Shown piece after piece: positions 22,301-33,910 of a DNA stretch of 64,000 nucleotides. The first letter of the stretch is position 1. The number at the start of each line of letters is the position of its first letter. Location of the stretch: assembly GCA_032358165.1 (NCBI GenBank), contig JAALGY010000010.1, forward strand, positions 682,001 to 746,000, in the 5' to 3' direction. Under the pieces are notes generated by a model. The model had not been told where the DNA came from. It saw only the letters and a program-made list of their open reading frames with translations, and did no database searches. The stretch is from Diplosphaera chodatii. Taxonomy: Eukaryota; Chlorophyta; Trebouxiophyceae; Prasiolales; Stichococcaceae. Both the position numbers and the translations under genes were made by a program.

Positions 22301-23538
22301 TGCTGTGCTCACCAGACCCACCTGCTGTATGCCAGTGTTGTCATCGACACCCATGGATGCGCTGCTCTCAATGGTGACTGTGAAGACCGAGTGAGAGCGT
22401 GAGGAGTCCTGATTCATTGCCGTCGCCGCAGTTGCCCTGTTCTTCTTGCCAACCTGCATCAAGTGGGCCATTTGGCATATCCTTCAGTACTTGAACAGAA
22501 TGGACAAAGGGGGCTTGCAACAACATGGTATGCAAGCTGCCCAGTATGCCCAAGGAAGATGGTATGGATGCCCCTGCTGCATGGGTGAACGCGTACCTCC
22601 AACAGGCGGTGCATCTCCGCAGAGCTGCGCACGACAAACGCCGACAGGGACTGCACGCTCCGCCCTGCGCCGCCCTCTCTGAGCGCCAGGGTGGCAGTCG
22701 GCGACATGGACAGCAGGTCCCTTACCTCCTCATTGTACAGCTCCATAAATGAGGCTCGCACCTGTGATTATACATAGCTCTTGATCTCCACTGTGAGTTG
22801 GGCCAGAGACCGGACACAGGCCCAGCGACAGCAAGTCCTGTGCATTGGGGCTCGTGCAGCAACTTGCTGGTGTGTGGACAAGGCGCTAAACGGGGGAATC
22901 GGACCAAGGCTGCGTGCGGAGCGCTGGCTGCGCACCAAGAACTGGCGGTCAGTGGTGGCGACGATGGCGCCAAATATGGCTGAGAAGGTCCGCGGCGTGA
23001 TGCCTGCTGCCTCCTCGCCAGCGCCGCCCTCCATCGTGAACGTCTTCCCCGCGCCCGTCTGGCCGTATGCCAAGATGGTCCCGTTGTACCCTTGAAGCAC
23101 ACCGTCAACGATGCTCTGTGCCGAGTCCTGGAACACCTGCACTGATCGGAGGACATTGCCTCGAGCCACCACGTCCAGTGTTATCCTCACTTTCAGTCAG
23201 TCTTCCGTGCAGCAGGCGAATAGATATTGTTACTCTGCACTCCCACCTTCTCCTGCAGGCACAAGGGCCCAAAGACCGCATCAAATGAGAAATCTCGGAC
23301 TTCGGTGTCGTGGGGGCGCGTGCACTGGAGTGTGACACGGTGAGGCTCACTGACGACGACAACAGTCTTCCTCCCGTCAGCCACCTCTGTGCTGCTGAGT
23401 GGGCGGCACCGCAGCACGACCCGCACCCGCTCTCCTGCGGACGTGACATATGGGCGCCATCGCATCAGACGTTACGATATCTGATAGCCGTACGGGCCAG
23501 TGACTGTTGAAGGGGGGTATGCGCTCACCCTGCGACAT
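19378..23538 (-). CDS. Kinesin-2 family motor subunit (KIF3/FLA10-like)
   Basis: Exon 1 is 10 nt (ATG at 23538, MSQ) and joins in phase to [20 protein letters not shown] near 23440. The motor domain follows on the minus strand. It has the P-loop [20 protein letters not shown] (about 23085-23030), [19 protein letters not shown] (about 22757), switch [14 protein letters not shown] (about 22425), switch [17 protein letters not shown] (about 22170), [20 protein letters not shown] (about 21840) and [19 protein letters not shown] (about 21690). The neck [18 protein letters not shown] (about 21505) is diagnostic of kinesin-2. Downstream exons encode an Ala/Glu-rich linker, coiled coils (about 21065-20900, 20570-20450, 20340-20220) and a tail exon ending near 19710. 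Known: heterotrimeric kinesin-2 drives anterograde intraflagellar transport. The 3' end is uncertain. A Gln-rich exon near 19540-19470 may continue the tail, and the frame stop at 19378 is used as the limit. Confidence 0.85.
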
Positions 23539-23947
23539 CTTGTGCCGCTGCAATAATTGGGGTCGGCAGCTGCTGCTCACGGCAGGCTGCGATCCCCAGC
23601 ATCAGATCATGGTGCCGCACAGGAAAGCTGGCTTGGTGATGCTGGTCGAATGTCAGCACCTTGGCGACCTCAGGGGTGCCGTACGCCCCTGCAAGCATCT
23701 AAAGTGTGCTGAAGGAGTGTGCGACAGCACGTGTATCTCATGCTGACACAGCTGCATGCCTGCCGTCAGTCAGGCAGATCGGACACGACCTCAAAAATGA
23801 TAGGTGTAAGCACGCAGCGCAATGGCTCACGACCGGCGGTCACGGCCAAGCAGATCGAAGTGGCTGGTCCAAGACAGAGTAGGGTTTGGAGCCTGCAGCA
23901 TCAGCTGGAATGCATGCTGAGTGATCGACATCGTGTTCACAACTCAC
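23539..23947. promoter_or_regulatory. Divergent intergenic region (kinesin-2 / nucleoside hydrolase)
   Basis: 409 bp separate two start codons facing away from each other. Both promoters probably lie here. No motif was assigned. Confidence 0.4.
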
Positions 23948-26416
23948 ATGTCTCTGCTGCGGCCTCTTCGGCAGCTTGTATGTGCGCCTGCCTGCCGCAG
24001 CCTGTTTGCCTGGACTGGACATCAGCATGCACCGAAGCACATGCGCAGCGTGCATGTGAGTGCAGCGGCGGCAAAGATGGACACCGGCACAGCGGGCCCG
24101 AAGCCTGTGTGGATCGACTTCGATCCAGGTGTGACATGCGTCACTTCAGGGTGCAAATGCGCAAATCACGGACGTCCAGCCCTCTGAGCTGACAACGACG
24201 CTGGTGACTGATGCAGGTCATGATGACGCCATGGCTTTGATCCTGGCAGGTGAGAGACATGTGGACGTTCAAGTGACCTGGCTGATTGCTGGTGGGCTCT
24301 GAAGGGTGAATTTGTTATCAGCATGCAGCGTCTTGCAGGGTACGATCCACGCATCGAGCTGCTGGGGGTCAGCAGCGTCGCTGGAAACCAGACGTGCGAC
24401 AAAACGACGCAAAACGCCGTGAAGGTGCTGGCGGCAGCGGGTCTGGCGCACATAGGTACGCCCGCACAGGACCCCTTGCTGCACATCCTTCATGCTGAGG
24501 TGACCAAGCCATATGACCTCACATCTGAATGTGTGATCTTGCAGAGGTGTGCCAGGGCCAGGCAAAGCCGCTGATTAGGCCGAGGGTGCGTCAGCCACGA
24601 ACTCTGCGTCCTGCGCGCCGTGTTGCGTCACACGTTGAATGCTGAGCCTGGGGGACATCTGACAGGGCATGTGCACCCCCCTGCCTGGCGCAGCCCATGC
24701 TGTGCCCTGAGATACACGGCAACAGCGGTCTGGACGGGCCGCAGGGGAAGCCGCTGCTAGAGGGGCCTCAGACGGCGCGGGCACTGCAGCACCCGCGGGC
24801 AGTGCCGCGCATGTTTGAGCGGATAGCCACGCACTATGCTGAAAGGCACGATATGCTGTGCCATTGTCAGGGCAGCTGCTAGACACAAGACGGCAAGCTT
24901 TGCGCTGAATGCGGTGTGGCTTACATTTGCCAGCAGGAAGGAAAAGGTGCAGCTGGTGGCCATAGGCGCATTGACGAATGTGGCACTGCTGCTGATCATG
25001 TACCCTGAAGTGAGCAGCATGATCACCATCACAATAATGGGTGGAGCGCTGGGCATCGGTGGGCGACCCATGGTCACCTGACCCTCGTGCATGTGTGAGT
25101 CACATTGTGACATTCTGGAGTGGATTGATGAGGGACTGAATTTGAAAGGAGATCCATGATGCGCTTGCAGGCAACACCGGTCCGGTGCAGGAGTTCAATA
25201 TACAGGTGAAGTTTCAGCATGCGCCAGCACATGCTGCCACGCCAATGGCGATATGCACCCGTCATAGCTCAGCGTGCGCTCTCACATGACTGCAGACAGA
25301 CCCAGAGGCAGCCAAAGTGGTGTTCGAGGCAGGCGTGCCGCTTGTCATGATTCCTCTAGAGGTGGAGCTCTGCCACACATCGCACAGTAATGAAAGTTCT
25401 GCATATCTGTCAGGCTACAAGCAGGTCGATCAAGCTGCACGACTGCATGCGAATGGGGCGACAACCTTCGTCTGCACAAAGCACGTTCCAATTCCATGTG
25501 CACTGCATGCAGGTGACACACACAGCGCTGGCAACACCTGAGGTCCTTGAAAGGCTGTGCCCTGCGGAGGGTGCAACGCAGTTTCAGCGCTTCATCCGCG
25601 ACTTGCTCCTCTTCTTCGCCTCCACATATAAGGTGCAACATTTGGCTCGCGTACGCTTCTCCAATGATGGATGTGGCGTGCTGCTCTCAGTGTCGTTATG
25701 CACAACCTGCGATGTTTACAACTTCACTTGCACACATGACACCATTGCTGTTCCAAGCTGTCTGAAGGTTCACGTTGTATGCTGCCAGCATGGCGCATGC
25801 TTCAGACTGTGCGACCCTGCCAGATGTGCGGTGTCAAAGCTTCCCACATTCTTCCTGCAGGAGGTGTTTGGTTTTGACAGCCCGCCGCTCCACGACCCAA
25901 CAGCTGTGGCATATGTCATCGACTCCAGCCTCTTTCAGGTGAGGTATCGGACAGGTCATTCCGGCAGCCAACATGCCCTTTTGTGAGGGGTAGCAACTGG
26001 CTGCAAAACATTCAGTTTGTATACACTGATGGCAGCACTACATCGTGATCTTTCACTGCGGAGCCGCATCTGCCAAATGCGATTGGAGATATTGCAGACC
26101 GAGCTCATGCGGGTGGATATTGAGACCACCAGCATGCTGGCAGCGGGGCAGACAGTGTGCGATGTGTGGGGCCAGAGCGGCAGGCAGAAGAACGTTCATG
26201 TGGCCAAGGTGTGCAAGCTGAGCGCTGCCTAGTCGACGCCTGCAGGCTGCTGTCAACCGCAGTGCAGGAGGTGCTGCCCATACTGACGAAGCTTGGACTG
26301 TACAGGCGATGGACGTGGAGGCATTCTGGCACTTGCAGTGCGCTGCAGTGGAAGCAGCAGATGCACGCTCGCCCATGAATGATGGGCGAGCCACCGTCAA
26401 GCTGGCAGATTTGTGA
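23948..26416 (+). CDS. Inosine-uridine preferring nucleoside N-ribohydrolase
   Basis: The start is the ATG at 23948 and the stop is TGA at 26414-26416. The enzyme hydrolyses ribonucleosides to base and ribose (purine/pyrimidine salvage and turnover). The active site shows the N-terminal Ca/ribose-binding motif DFDPGHDDA, split by an intron between 24128 and 24217, then ILLGV-like IELLGVSSVAGNQTCDKTT (about 24353-24411), the HG-type loop CPEIHGNSGLDG (about 24705-24740), VAIGALTNVALLL (about 24958), ITIMGGALGIG (about 25030-25060), NTGPVQEFN (about 25172), DPEAAKVVFEAGVPLVMIPL (about 25302), and the second metal Asp in HDPTAVAYVIDSS (about 25892-25930). The C-terminal exon ends DGRATVKLADL. 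The N-terminus carries about 45 extra residues rich in Arg, Ala and His before DTGTAGPKPV, possibly an organelle transit peptide; a downstream Met gives an alternative cytosolic start. Confidence 0.92.
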
Positions 26417-27660
26417 CCATTATGTGATCAGCAAGCAAGACCGAACTGTCATCACACGCCCGAACTCAGAAGAATCTAGAATCCGTGTTGACAAAAGCAG
26501 GATGTGATTTACTGCACAGTAGTTGTTTGTACCAAGACAAGGGTGACAAGCTCTTTTGGCGTGATGGACCCCAGGTAAGTCAGCAATCCACTGTTACACT
26601 TGGCATGCAGGTCGGTAGATATATATAGGAAGCAGAGCTGAACGTGGCAAGCAGGGCATACCACATCAGACCATCAGACAGCAGGCGCCAGAAGCTGATG
26701 TATCGGAGACCATCCAACCACAATGACCTAGCATCAGAGATCTGGCTATCCAGGTTTGTGCAACCATTGCAGCGGTGGCGCTGCAAAGCATGCGCACCAC
26801 CACAAGGCACTGAGTGCACACATGTCTCGACATGCACTGACAGGTTGATGTTTTCCTATGAGGCCCAACAGACTGATGAGCATCGAAACCCGGCAAAAGA
26901 ATGGTTGTCCCAAACCCGGTGGTCGAGCAGCCACACAGATTTGGACGCCCTTAACAGGAACCCGAACTTGTTGTGCCGATGACCACGATGGAGCTTGGAA
27001 TCAAGGCATCACAGACAAAGAAAAGCGGCACTGCCTCTGGCCGCCAAGCCCACAACTGGCAAGGAGGCCATAAGGAGTCAAGTGCTGTGCGCAGAGTTAT
27101 CCCGACCCCCCTGCTGGGGTAGTCCCTGATGCGAACCCTGACCTGAGTCCTAGCGTGCTCCAGGGGCACACCCGCTGCGGCTGAAGTCACCGAGGCGGAC
27201 AGCTGCCCATGGCTGAGAGGCTTGCGGCGCCACCCAGTGTGCCCAGAGTCTGTTGCGCCGCAATTACGCAGCAGCTGACTGATATCCAGACATCTGCAGC
27301 CGCAGCCGCCTATGGAGACTTCACTCTGTGGACCGCATCCGCATCTACGCCATGTCCATCGTCGCTTCACCTTCTTTCACTGCAGCCATCGCGCTGCAGG
27401 GCTCAAGTGCCGCGGGTGCCGACCGCTATGTTGGTGTTGAAGCCATCGAAGAATGGGATGTGTCGGTTGCTGCCCCAGCTCGAAGCCCTATCCAGGGGGG
27501 GAAAGGAACACCGTGAGGATCACCATGTCCACTACGACGCTGGACCCCCGACAAGATGGCAGCTCACAACCTGCATGGTTGCTCTGTGCATCATGCACGT
27601 GGCTCATCATGCACACGGTAATCGTTGCGTTGCCAATCTCACTGGGGCGTTCCACCCCGC
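26417..27660. other. Convergent intergenic region / 3' UTRs
   Basis: About 1.24 kb separate the nucleoside hydrolase stop from the stop codon chosen for the RRM gene. Frames of up to about 190 codons cross it on both strands, but none contains a domain or the codon bias of neighbouring exons. A long 3' untranslated region of the RRM gene is a reasonable guess. Confidence 0.35.
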
Positions 27661-30600
27661 TCACGTGCGCGGCGGCGACTGTGGGAGGTGCGCCTGCTGG
27701 GGCACACGGCTGCCATTGCTGCCGGCGTCCCACGACTGCCGGGAGTCACCCGTGTACTGGTTCTGCGGCTGCTGACCCTGCATTGAGCCAAGACAGGATT
27801 AACACATCCTGCAGCAAGCGTTGCCAAAGCACGGGCACACGTGCACAAGCATGTAAGCACAGGAGGCATGTCCCAGATGAACACTGTGGCATAAGCGCAC
27901 ACTACGCAGACTGGGCAGCAGCTTCTGAACCTCTTTTGGTTACAGCTCGCTGATGTAAGAAGTTTAGGCTCGAGGGCAACTGCTTGCATGTCGACATCGG
28001 ATGGCAGCGGCAGCAGCTGCTGTTCACCTGGGACTGCTGCGCCTGCTGCTGATGCAGCATGTGCGACAGGCTGCCACTGCTGCCACGAAGCAGGTCTGCC
28101 ACGCTTGCGCTCATTCTGGCATCCAGCGATGCAGAGTCATCAGTGCCACCTGTAAGCGATAGTGCAGCACTCGATTTCCTGTTTCACTGTCCTCCGGGGC
28201 TCAAGAGGTACCAATCAAATAATTAGCGGTGGATTCATTCATGTGACTGTCTGCTTTTGCACGAAGTCGTGGGGTGATCACAGCATGCACTTGCCGCTCA
28301 GACACAAAAGCACCTGAAGCCTCCTGGTTGAAACCCTTGGACTCCAGGGGAGGCCCATGGCCATTTCCCTCCTTGGCCACATGCTGGCCCTCTGTGTTTT
28401 GCTGCTCGGTGTGCTGCTGCAGCTGCGAGCGTGGATCAGCGCTGGCAAACCTGTTAGTCACATCGGCAGCGCTTGCATTGCGATGCTGAGCACCGGGGCT
28501 GGAGGTGGACACGCCATCAGCGTCGCCGCCGCCGCCGCCGCCCCGCAGGTGGCTCATGCCGTCGCCAAGCGCGCTGTTGTCGAGGCTGGCGCGCATACCG
28601 TCCTGGTGGCGAATGGGCTCACTGTCTTTGGCCTGTGACGGCGGCCGCGGCATGTCGGGCAGCGATGCTGGCATCTGCTGGCCGTTGTGCTGTGAGCCCT
28701 CCTGCTGCTGCTCCTGCTGCTGCTGATGCTGTTGCTGCGGCACCGCAGCCGGCAACGAGGCCCGCAGAGACGCCAGGTACTGCTCGTGCATGCCCACGCT
28801 GTACTGCTGCTGGCCCCCCTGCAGCAGCGAGCCCACGCCAGGAGCCGCTCCAGTGGCAGGAACAGTGATGCTTGAAGTGACGTCGCCGACTGAGGGCGCA
28901 GGCGAGCTGGCATGGTAGGCTGCCATCGCACGCATGTCCGTCGGCAGGCCGGGCAATCCGGGAACACCGCTGGAGATCCTTGCCAGTGGTGAAGCAGAGC
29001 GTGCGATGGCTGCGCAGCAACAGGGAAAACGTCAGATAACTCACATGTTGTTGCCACAAACTCAAAAGCATGCAAAAGCATGCTGCACCAGCAGGCAGCA
29101 GGGTGACATGCAGGACACCTGCTCTTCACTGGCCCAGCATCAATGGTGGTGGCAACGCAGTGCCACATCATGACAGTCAGCAAACCTGCAGAGTGGGAAC
29201 GTGTGGAGGGGTAGTCGGGGTGGGGCGGCAGGCCACCGCTCGCGCCGCTGAAGCTGCTGCTGCGCTGGTGCGGCATCCCTGGCAGCTGCTGCTGCTGCTG
29301 GCCCTGCGATAAAGCAATGCAACTGAAGGCATGCACAGGTATGTTCGGGTAACACAGGAAGGACAGCATCCCACAATGCACTGTGCAGGCCTTTTGCCAA
29401 ATAGCATTGCGCAGAGCAGCATACAAAGCGTCACTCACCTGACTGAGGAAATTAAATGAGCTGCTGGCGGGCGGGCCCGGCTGCGGCTGCGAGGTGTGCT
29501 GCCCGCCCTGCGCTGAGCCCGGGCGCTGTGCGGCCACCCCGGAGTGGAAGCCGTCGCCCGGTGGCGTGCCCAGTGGGGTGCCCCCAGCAGAAATGCTGCC
29601 GCCATGGAGCAGACTCTGCATGACGCACGACACAATCACAGTGAATGAGGCGGTGTTACTGGGTGAGACCTGTTTCTGCAGCACATGACAAGAGGAAACA
29701 CACCCACAGACGCAAAGACATCCAGAGTCGGCAGTACCCAAACGGAAACGCTTCTTGCATGAGCGCACCATGTGAGCACCAGGCTGCGGGCTGTTGCGCT
29801 GCTGCTGCTGAGCAGACAGCGAGTTGCGCTGCATGTTGGCCAGCACAGTGTAGATGTCGCCGCCGGCAGCAGGGTTGGCAGCTGTGGATATGGAGCTCAG
29901 GCTGCCGGCGCCGCTGCCACCCATGCCCATGCCGAGCATGCCTGCGCCCACGTGATTCCCGTACTCCTGGCTGCTTCGGCCCACAGAGAAGTCGTAGCTG
30001 GTCTGCCGAGTGGACGAGCCAGACCTGCAACCCCAACGGAGGCACGACTCTGCTTAAACACAGGGCTTGTCGTCCAAGAAACGCCTGTGCCAAGACACGA
30101 GGCCTCTAGCACTGCCACCTTGTTCATTCAGCTGACAAACGAAGAACAACAAAAGCTCACCCGCTGCCATAGCCATTGACAGCAGCTGTAGCAGCAGCCT
30201 GCTGCTGCTGGGTCAGCCGCAGGGTGGCTAGTGCAGCAGCAAGGTCCGCCTCAGATCCACCGGCAAGGTGCTGCGCAGCAGCAGTCATGTCCGGCTGTGA
30301 CAGCTGCGACAGCTGCTGCGCGAAGTCGGCAGACGTGGTGCCTCGTATGCGGTGTGCGCCCACCTGTACAGCAGGACAGCACATATGTGTGGAGCACTGC
30401 TGCCGGTGCACTGCCACCAGGTGTCAGCAGCATGGGAGGCAGCGTTGAAGGCAGGTGCTCTGTGGCTGTTCACCGGCATCGGGCAAGTATTGGTCACAGG
30501 CAAACAGACCCTTGCGGTCACCACAACAGGGTCACCCAAAGCAGATCGCAAGCAGATCACAGAGCCAGGTCGCACTGCACCTGATGGGCGACGTTGCCAT

Positions 30601-32280
30601 AGATGCCACTGTGCGACTGCACCCGGGTGGGGCTGGCATACGCATCACCAGGCGCACCGCCCAAGGGGCCAACACCGGCTGACAGTGCGCCAGGGGAGCC
30701 GGCGCCAAACGGCAGGCTGCTGCGCAGGGCAGCCGTCGGAGACGCCAGCGCGGAAGCCTGCGAAAGGTGCTCACCCCTGAGACATGCGTGCAGGTCCTGC
30801 ACGGAAACACGCGCCATCAGATGTGCTGTGCCTACCATCCGAATACAGGTGCCCATCGCCAGAGGGTACGGAGTGTCTGAGCTGTCTAACAGGAGAGCTG
30901 CAATGCTGTCGTAATTTTAAACAACTCAGCAGCCACCTGGCGCAGCCCGTAGTGCGTGAGGCGGTCCGTGGGAATGTTGATGGCCGCCACAGGATAGCCA
31001 CCAATCTCGCGGTTGCTCTCAGCCACCGCACGCTCAGCAGCCTGCATATTTGTCACCATTTCAATTTGCAAGGCCACACTTGTCGCAAGCCTACACTTGG
31101 CGACACTGCTACAATGTGTCCACTTCTACATGGTGGACAATCAACGGTCTACTGAGATGGACACACCCAGGCTAGGGGATACGCAGAACACAGCCAGCTC
31201 TTCAACGACGAAAAGTGACAAAGTTGATCCAGGGCGAGCAGTATCGCAGTCAAGTAGCAACAGGCCAGTGTACCACAGGGTTTGCATGATCACGATCATT
31301 GTACATCAGGTATCGGAGGTTTAAGCCAAGCATTTGCCAGCAGTACAAGGTTTCAGCTTACCTGCATTGACTCGAAGGTGACGAAACAAAAGTGGCGGCG
31401 CCGGCGGGATGTGCGCTCCTTGGGGAAGTGCACATCTCGCACCTGCTTTCAAGGACAGCACAAAGTTGAGGCAGCATCTGGTGGCTGACCTGCACTTCAG
31501 CTTCCTCCTGGTACAGTTGTACCACTCTCCCTGGTACAAGACCCAAGACCTACAACCCACACCCGCCAAACTGGCCCCGGGAAATTACGACCAGCGCGGA
31601 CACACATACATACAGAGCAGTATGCCAGTGAGAGCACACAACACAAGACCAGCAAACCGCGTGTAGTGCATGTAGCACAACTTCCACACTTCCATGTGCT
31701 TCGAGAAATTCCAGGTCAAGGAGGGTGGATCACGCACCACGCCCCAGCGGCTGAAGTGGTCGCGGACCATCGCCACGGTGACCAGGTCTGGCACGCCACC
31801 CACATAAATGCGGGGCCCCTCGCCGAAGGCCGCCGACGATGCCGCCGCCCCCGCCAGCAGCGCCCCAGACGTGCCCACGGCGCCAAGCTGCGCCAGGTAG
31901 GTGAGGTCGGCGGAGCCGCCCAAAGACCCATGGGCGCCCAACCCTGCAGCGCCACCGCTGAGGCTGGCAGACGGGAAGTACGCCCCGCCAGGCGGCATCA
32001 GCGGGTGGTGCCCGGCATGGGCGGCGGCGAGGGCTGCAGCCGCCGCTGCATCACGCTCAGAGGAGCCCCCCAGGCCGTGTGGCGGCCAGGAGGGGCTGTA
32101 TGTGGGCTGGATGCCCGGGTGCTGCGAGTGGTGGGCCACCTCCGCCGAGTGGCTGCGCGTGTTATAGCCATGCTGGCCCAGCGTGCCGCTCGCGGCGAGC
32201 TTCAACAGGTCCATCTCGCTGAGCCCCAGCTGCCCCAGATGATCCGCCGCGCCTCCCGCGCTATGAAGTTTGTGTTCCAT
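27661..32280 (-). CDS. Glutamine-rich RNA-binding protein with one RRM
   Basis: The start is the ATG at 32280 (MEHKLHSAGGAADHLGQLGL). A His/Ala/Gly-rich N-terminal region leads to an RRM made from exons ending near 31735 (RNP2-like RIYVGGVP, then MVRDHFSRWGVV), about 31445-31368 (DVHFPKERTSRRRRHFCFVT with the RNP1 core RHFCFVTFESM) and about 31045-30930 (AAERAVAESNREIGGYPVAA). The rest is low complexity: Ala/Gln (about 30375-30160), Gly/Ser/Met (about 30020-29790), Pro/Gly (about 29615-29450), Q-rich tracts such as QQQQHQQQQEQQQ (about 28755-28695) and Gly runs. The apparent stop at 28201 is probably bypassed. A donor after EAS (TCAG|GTGCTT, about 28313) joins in phase to an exon about 28150-28030 (DDSASLDARMSASVADLLRG), then to 27777-27661, ending LPQSPPRT. 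RNA binding is inferred from the RRM, and granule-type behaviour from the Q/G-rich tails. The specific family is not recognised. Confidence 0.75.
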
Positions 32281-33910
32281 GGCATGTCGAGCGCCTGCCA
32301 GCCTGCACATACAGCAGCAGCACGCATCAGGCGACAGAGCATGACAAGACGGGCATCAGTACCTGGTGCCAGTCGAAAAGACTGTGAACTTGGTTGCCTG
32401 CGGGTGCCCACCCGCTGAAACTATGCAGATTCTGTACGAGAACTCAGAGCGGTGGGGACAGATGCCGGCGACGGCGAACCGCAGGCATAGCACTTTGCAG
32501 GAACGACGTCAGAGACGAGGACGGCACAGTCGATCGCACGCCTGCACGGCTGCTGCCGCGCTCAAGTGCAAAGGGCACTACTCTAGGCGGTGTTCTGCCG
32601 GGCCTTCATCCAAAGCAGGCGGGGGCAAGCCCTCAAAGGGCCAGTTGGTTTGCGCCCAAAAGCGGAGCGCTATATAGCAGCTGTGGGGGTGGCCAACGAG
32701 CGAGCCGGCGCTGCGGCTCGGAACCCATCGTCATCGTCCGGGCTTCACATCAATAGCTGCTGCGCTGAGGTTGCGTGCGCCAGAACAGCCCTGCTGAACC
32801 ACCCACCTCCCCCGACACCGCTGGAGTGCAGGTGCAGCAAGACCCTGCCTCACTACATACCCTGACCTCCGGTGTCTCAAAGTGAGCAGTGGCCGAAATG
32901 TGTTGAAACGCAGGGCTCTCGGCAGCTCTGCATGGCGTCCAAGGCCGCACTCCGTGTGGGCACGCGACACAGAAACGGCCCAAAAGGCCATTGGTCCCCC
33001 GAGTCGCGATCGCCAACGCCACCGTCAGCTGATCGCTTGACAGTGTTCTATCCACATGCAGGATGTGCAAGCCTGCCAGGTGCAGTCGGGTGCCCCCGAA
33101 AGACATCCGAACTGCGGAGGCTGAGCCAGTTTGGACCAAGCGTCAGTGCAGACAGCCTGCATGCATGAAACTGTCCCAGGTGCTCACCCAATGCTGGAAG
33201 GACAGGTGATCTCGCAAGTCAGGCAGCCTCGTTTGTGATGTGGCTGGTCTCCCTCTGCTGATGAGCGAGCGAAACCGCAGACACCGCCGATCCACCCGGC
33301 CTTGCGCCAATCTGACCCCGAGCAGACACTGATCACAAGCGGGCGCACCTGAACTTTCAACTGGAACAATCACGACTGTTAAGTGAGATACTTTTTTGCA
33401 TGTCCAACCTTGCGGCTTCCTAGCAGCGTCCTGCAGGCCGTCGCCCTTGATTGTACATTTTGCAGGGTCCGACCCTAAAACGAAATTTGGTGGGGTGTCT
33501 CCCCCGAGCAGCGCCCACTTGCGCCTGCAACTTGCTAGACAAACCTACAACCAGAATTGGGGCTTCTGAGCAGAAAATCAGGCAGGCTGCACGCGATTAC
33601 GCCTGAGGTCAAGGGTTGTCATTGCGGTCTCCGCCTCTGCTGCTGCAGAACTGCAGTGCGGTCAGGTTGTGTCTAGACTTCCTGATAGGATGAAGGTGTA
33701 GCAGTCGTCAAAGCATAGCAATCGACGTTGTGATTGCAGCCTTGTGGTTCCGGTCTCTAATATGCACAGTGGTCGGCGTCCCTGAAGGTTTCAACACCAG
33801 ACTGTGCGTGGTGTAGTATTCATTGCGCTCTGGTGAAGACCGCCTGGGCCTTCGGTGTTAAGAGTGTGGACCAGAGGATAGTCGTACTTGGTCCTCATAT
33901 AGCTGTTGCA
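32281..33910. promoter_or_regulatory. Divergent intergenic region (RRM gene / SCI1-like gene)
   Basis: About 1.6 kb lie between start codons facing away from each other. A 3' splice site just upstream of the RRM start (TGTGCAG, complementary strand near 32310) and a possible donor near 32361 suggest a 5' UTR intron for that gene. No further coding exon could be supported. The remainder should hold both promoters. Confidence 0.4.

Noticed and set aside
26951..27370. 139-codon minus-strand open frame in the gap after the nucleoside hydrolase
   Set aside because: Atypical codon use, Cys/Trp-rich composition and no domain; better explained as UTR or intergenic sequence.
27328..27516. Short plus-strand frame with a fairly normal composition
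   Set aside because: No partner exons, no splice context and no recognised family; not enough to call a gene.
28201..28203. Stop codon as the end of the RRM gene
   Set aside because: An in-phase donor upstream and two downstream exons of matching composition fit better; kept only as a possible intron-retention isoform.
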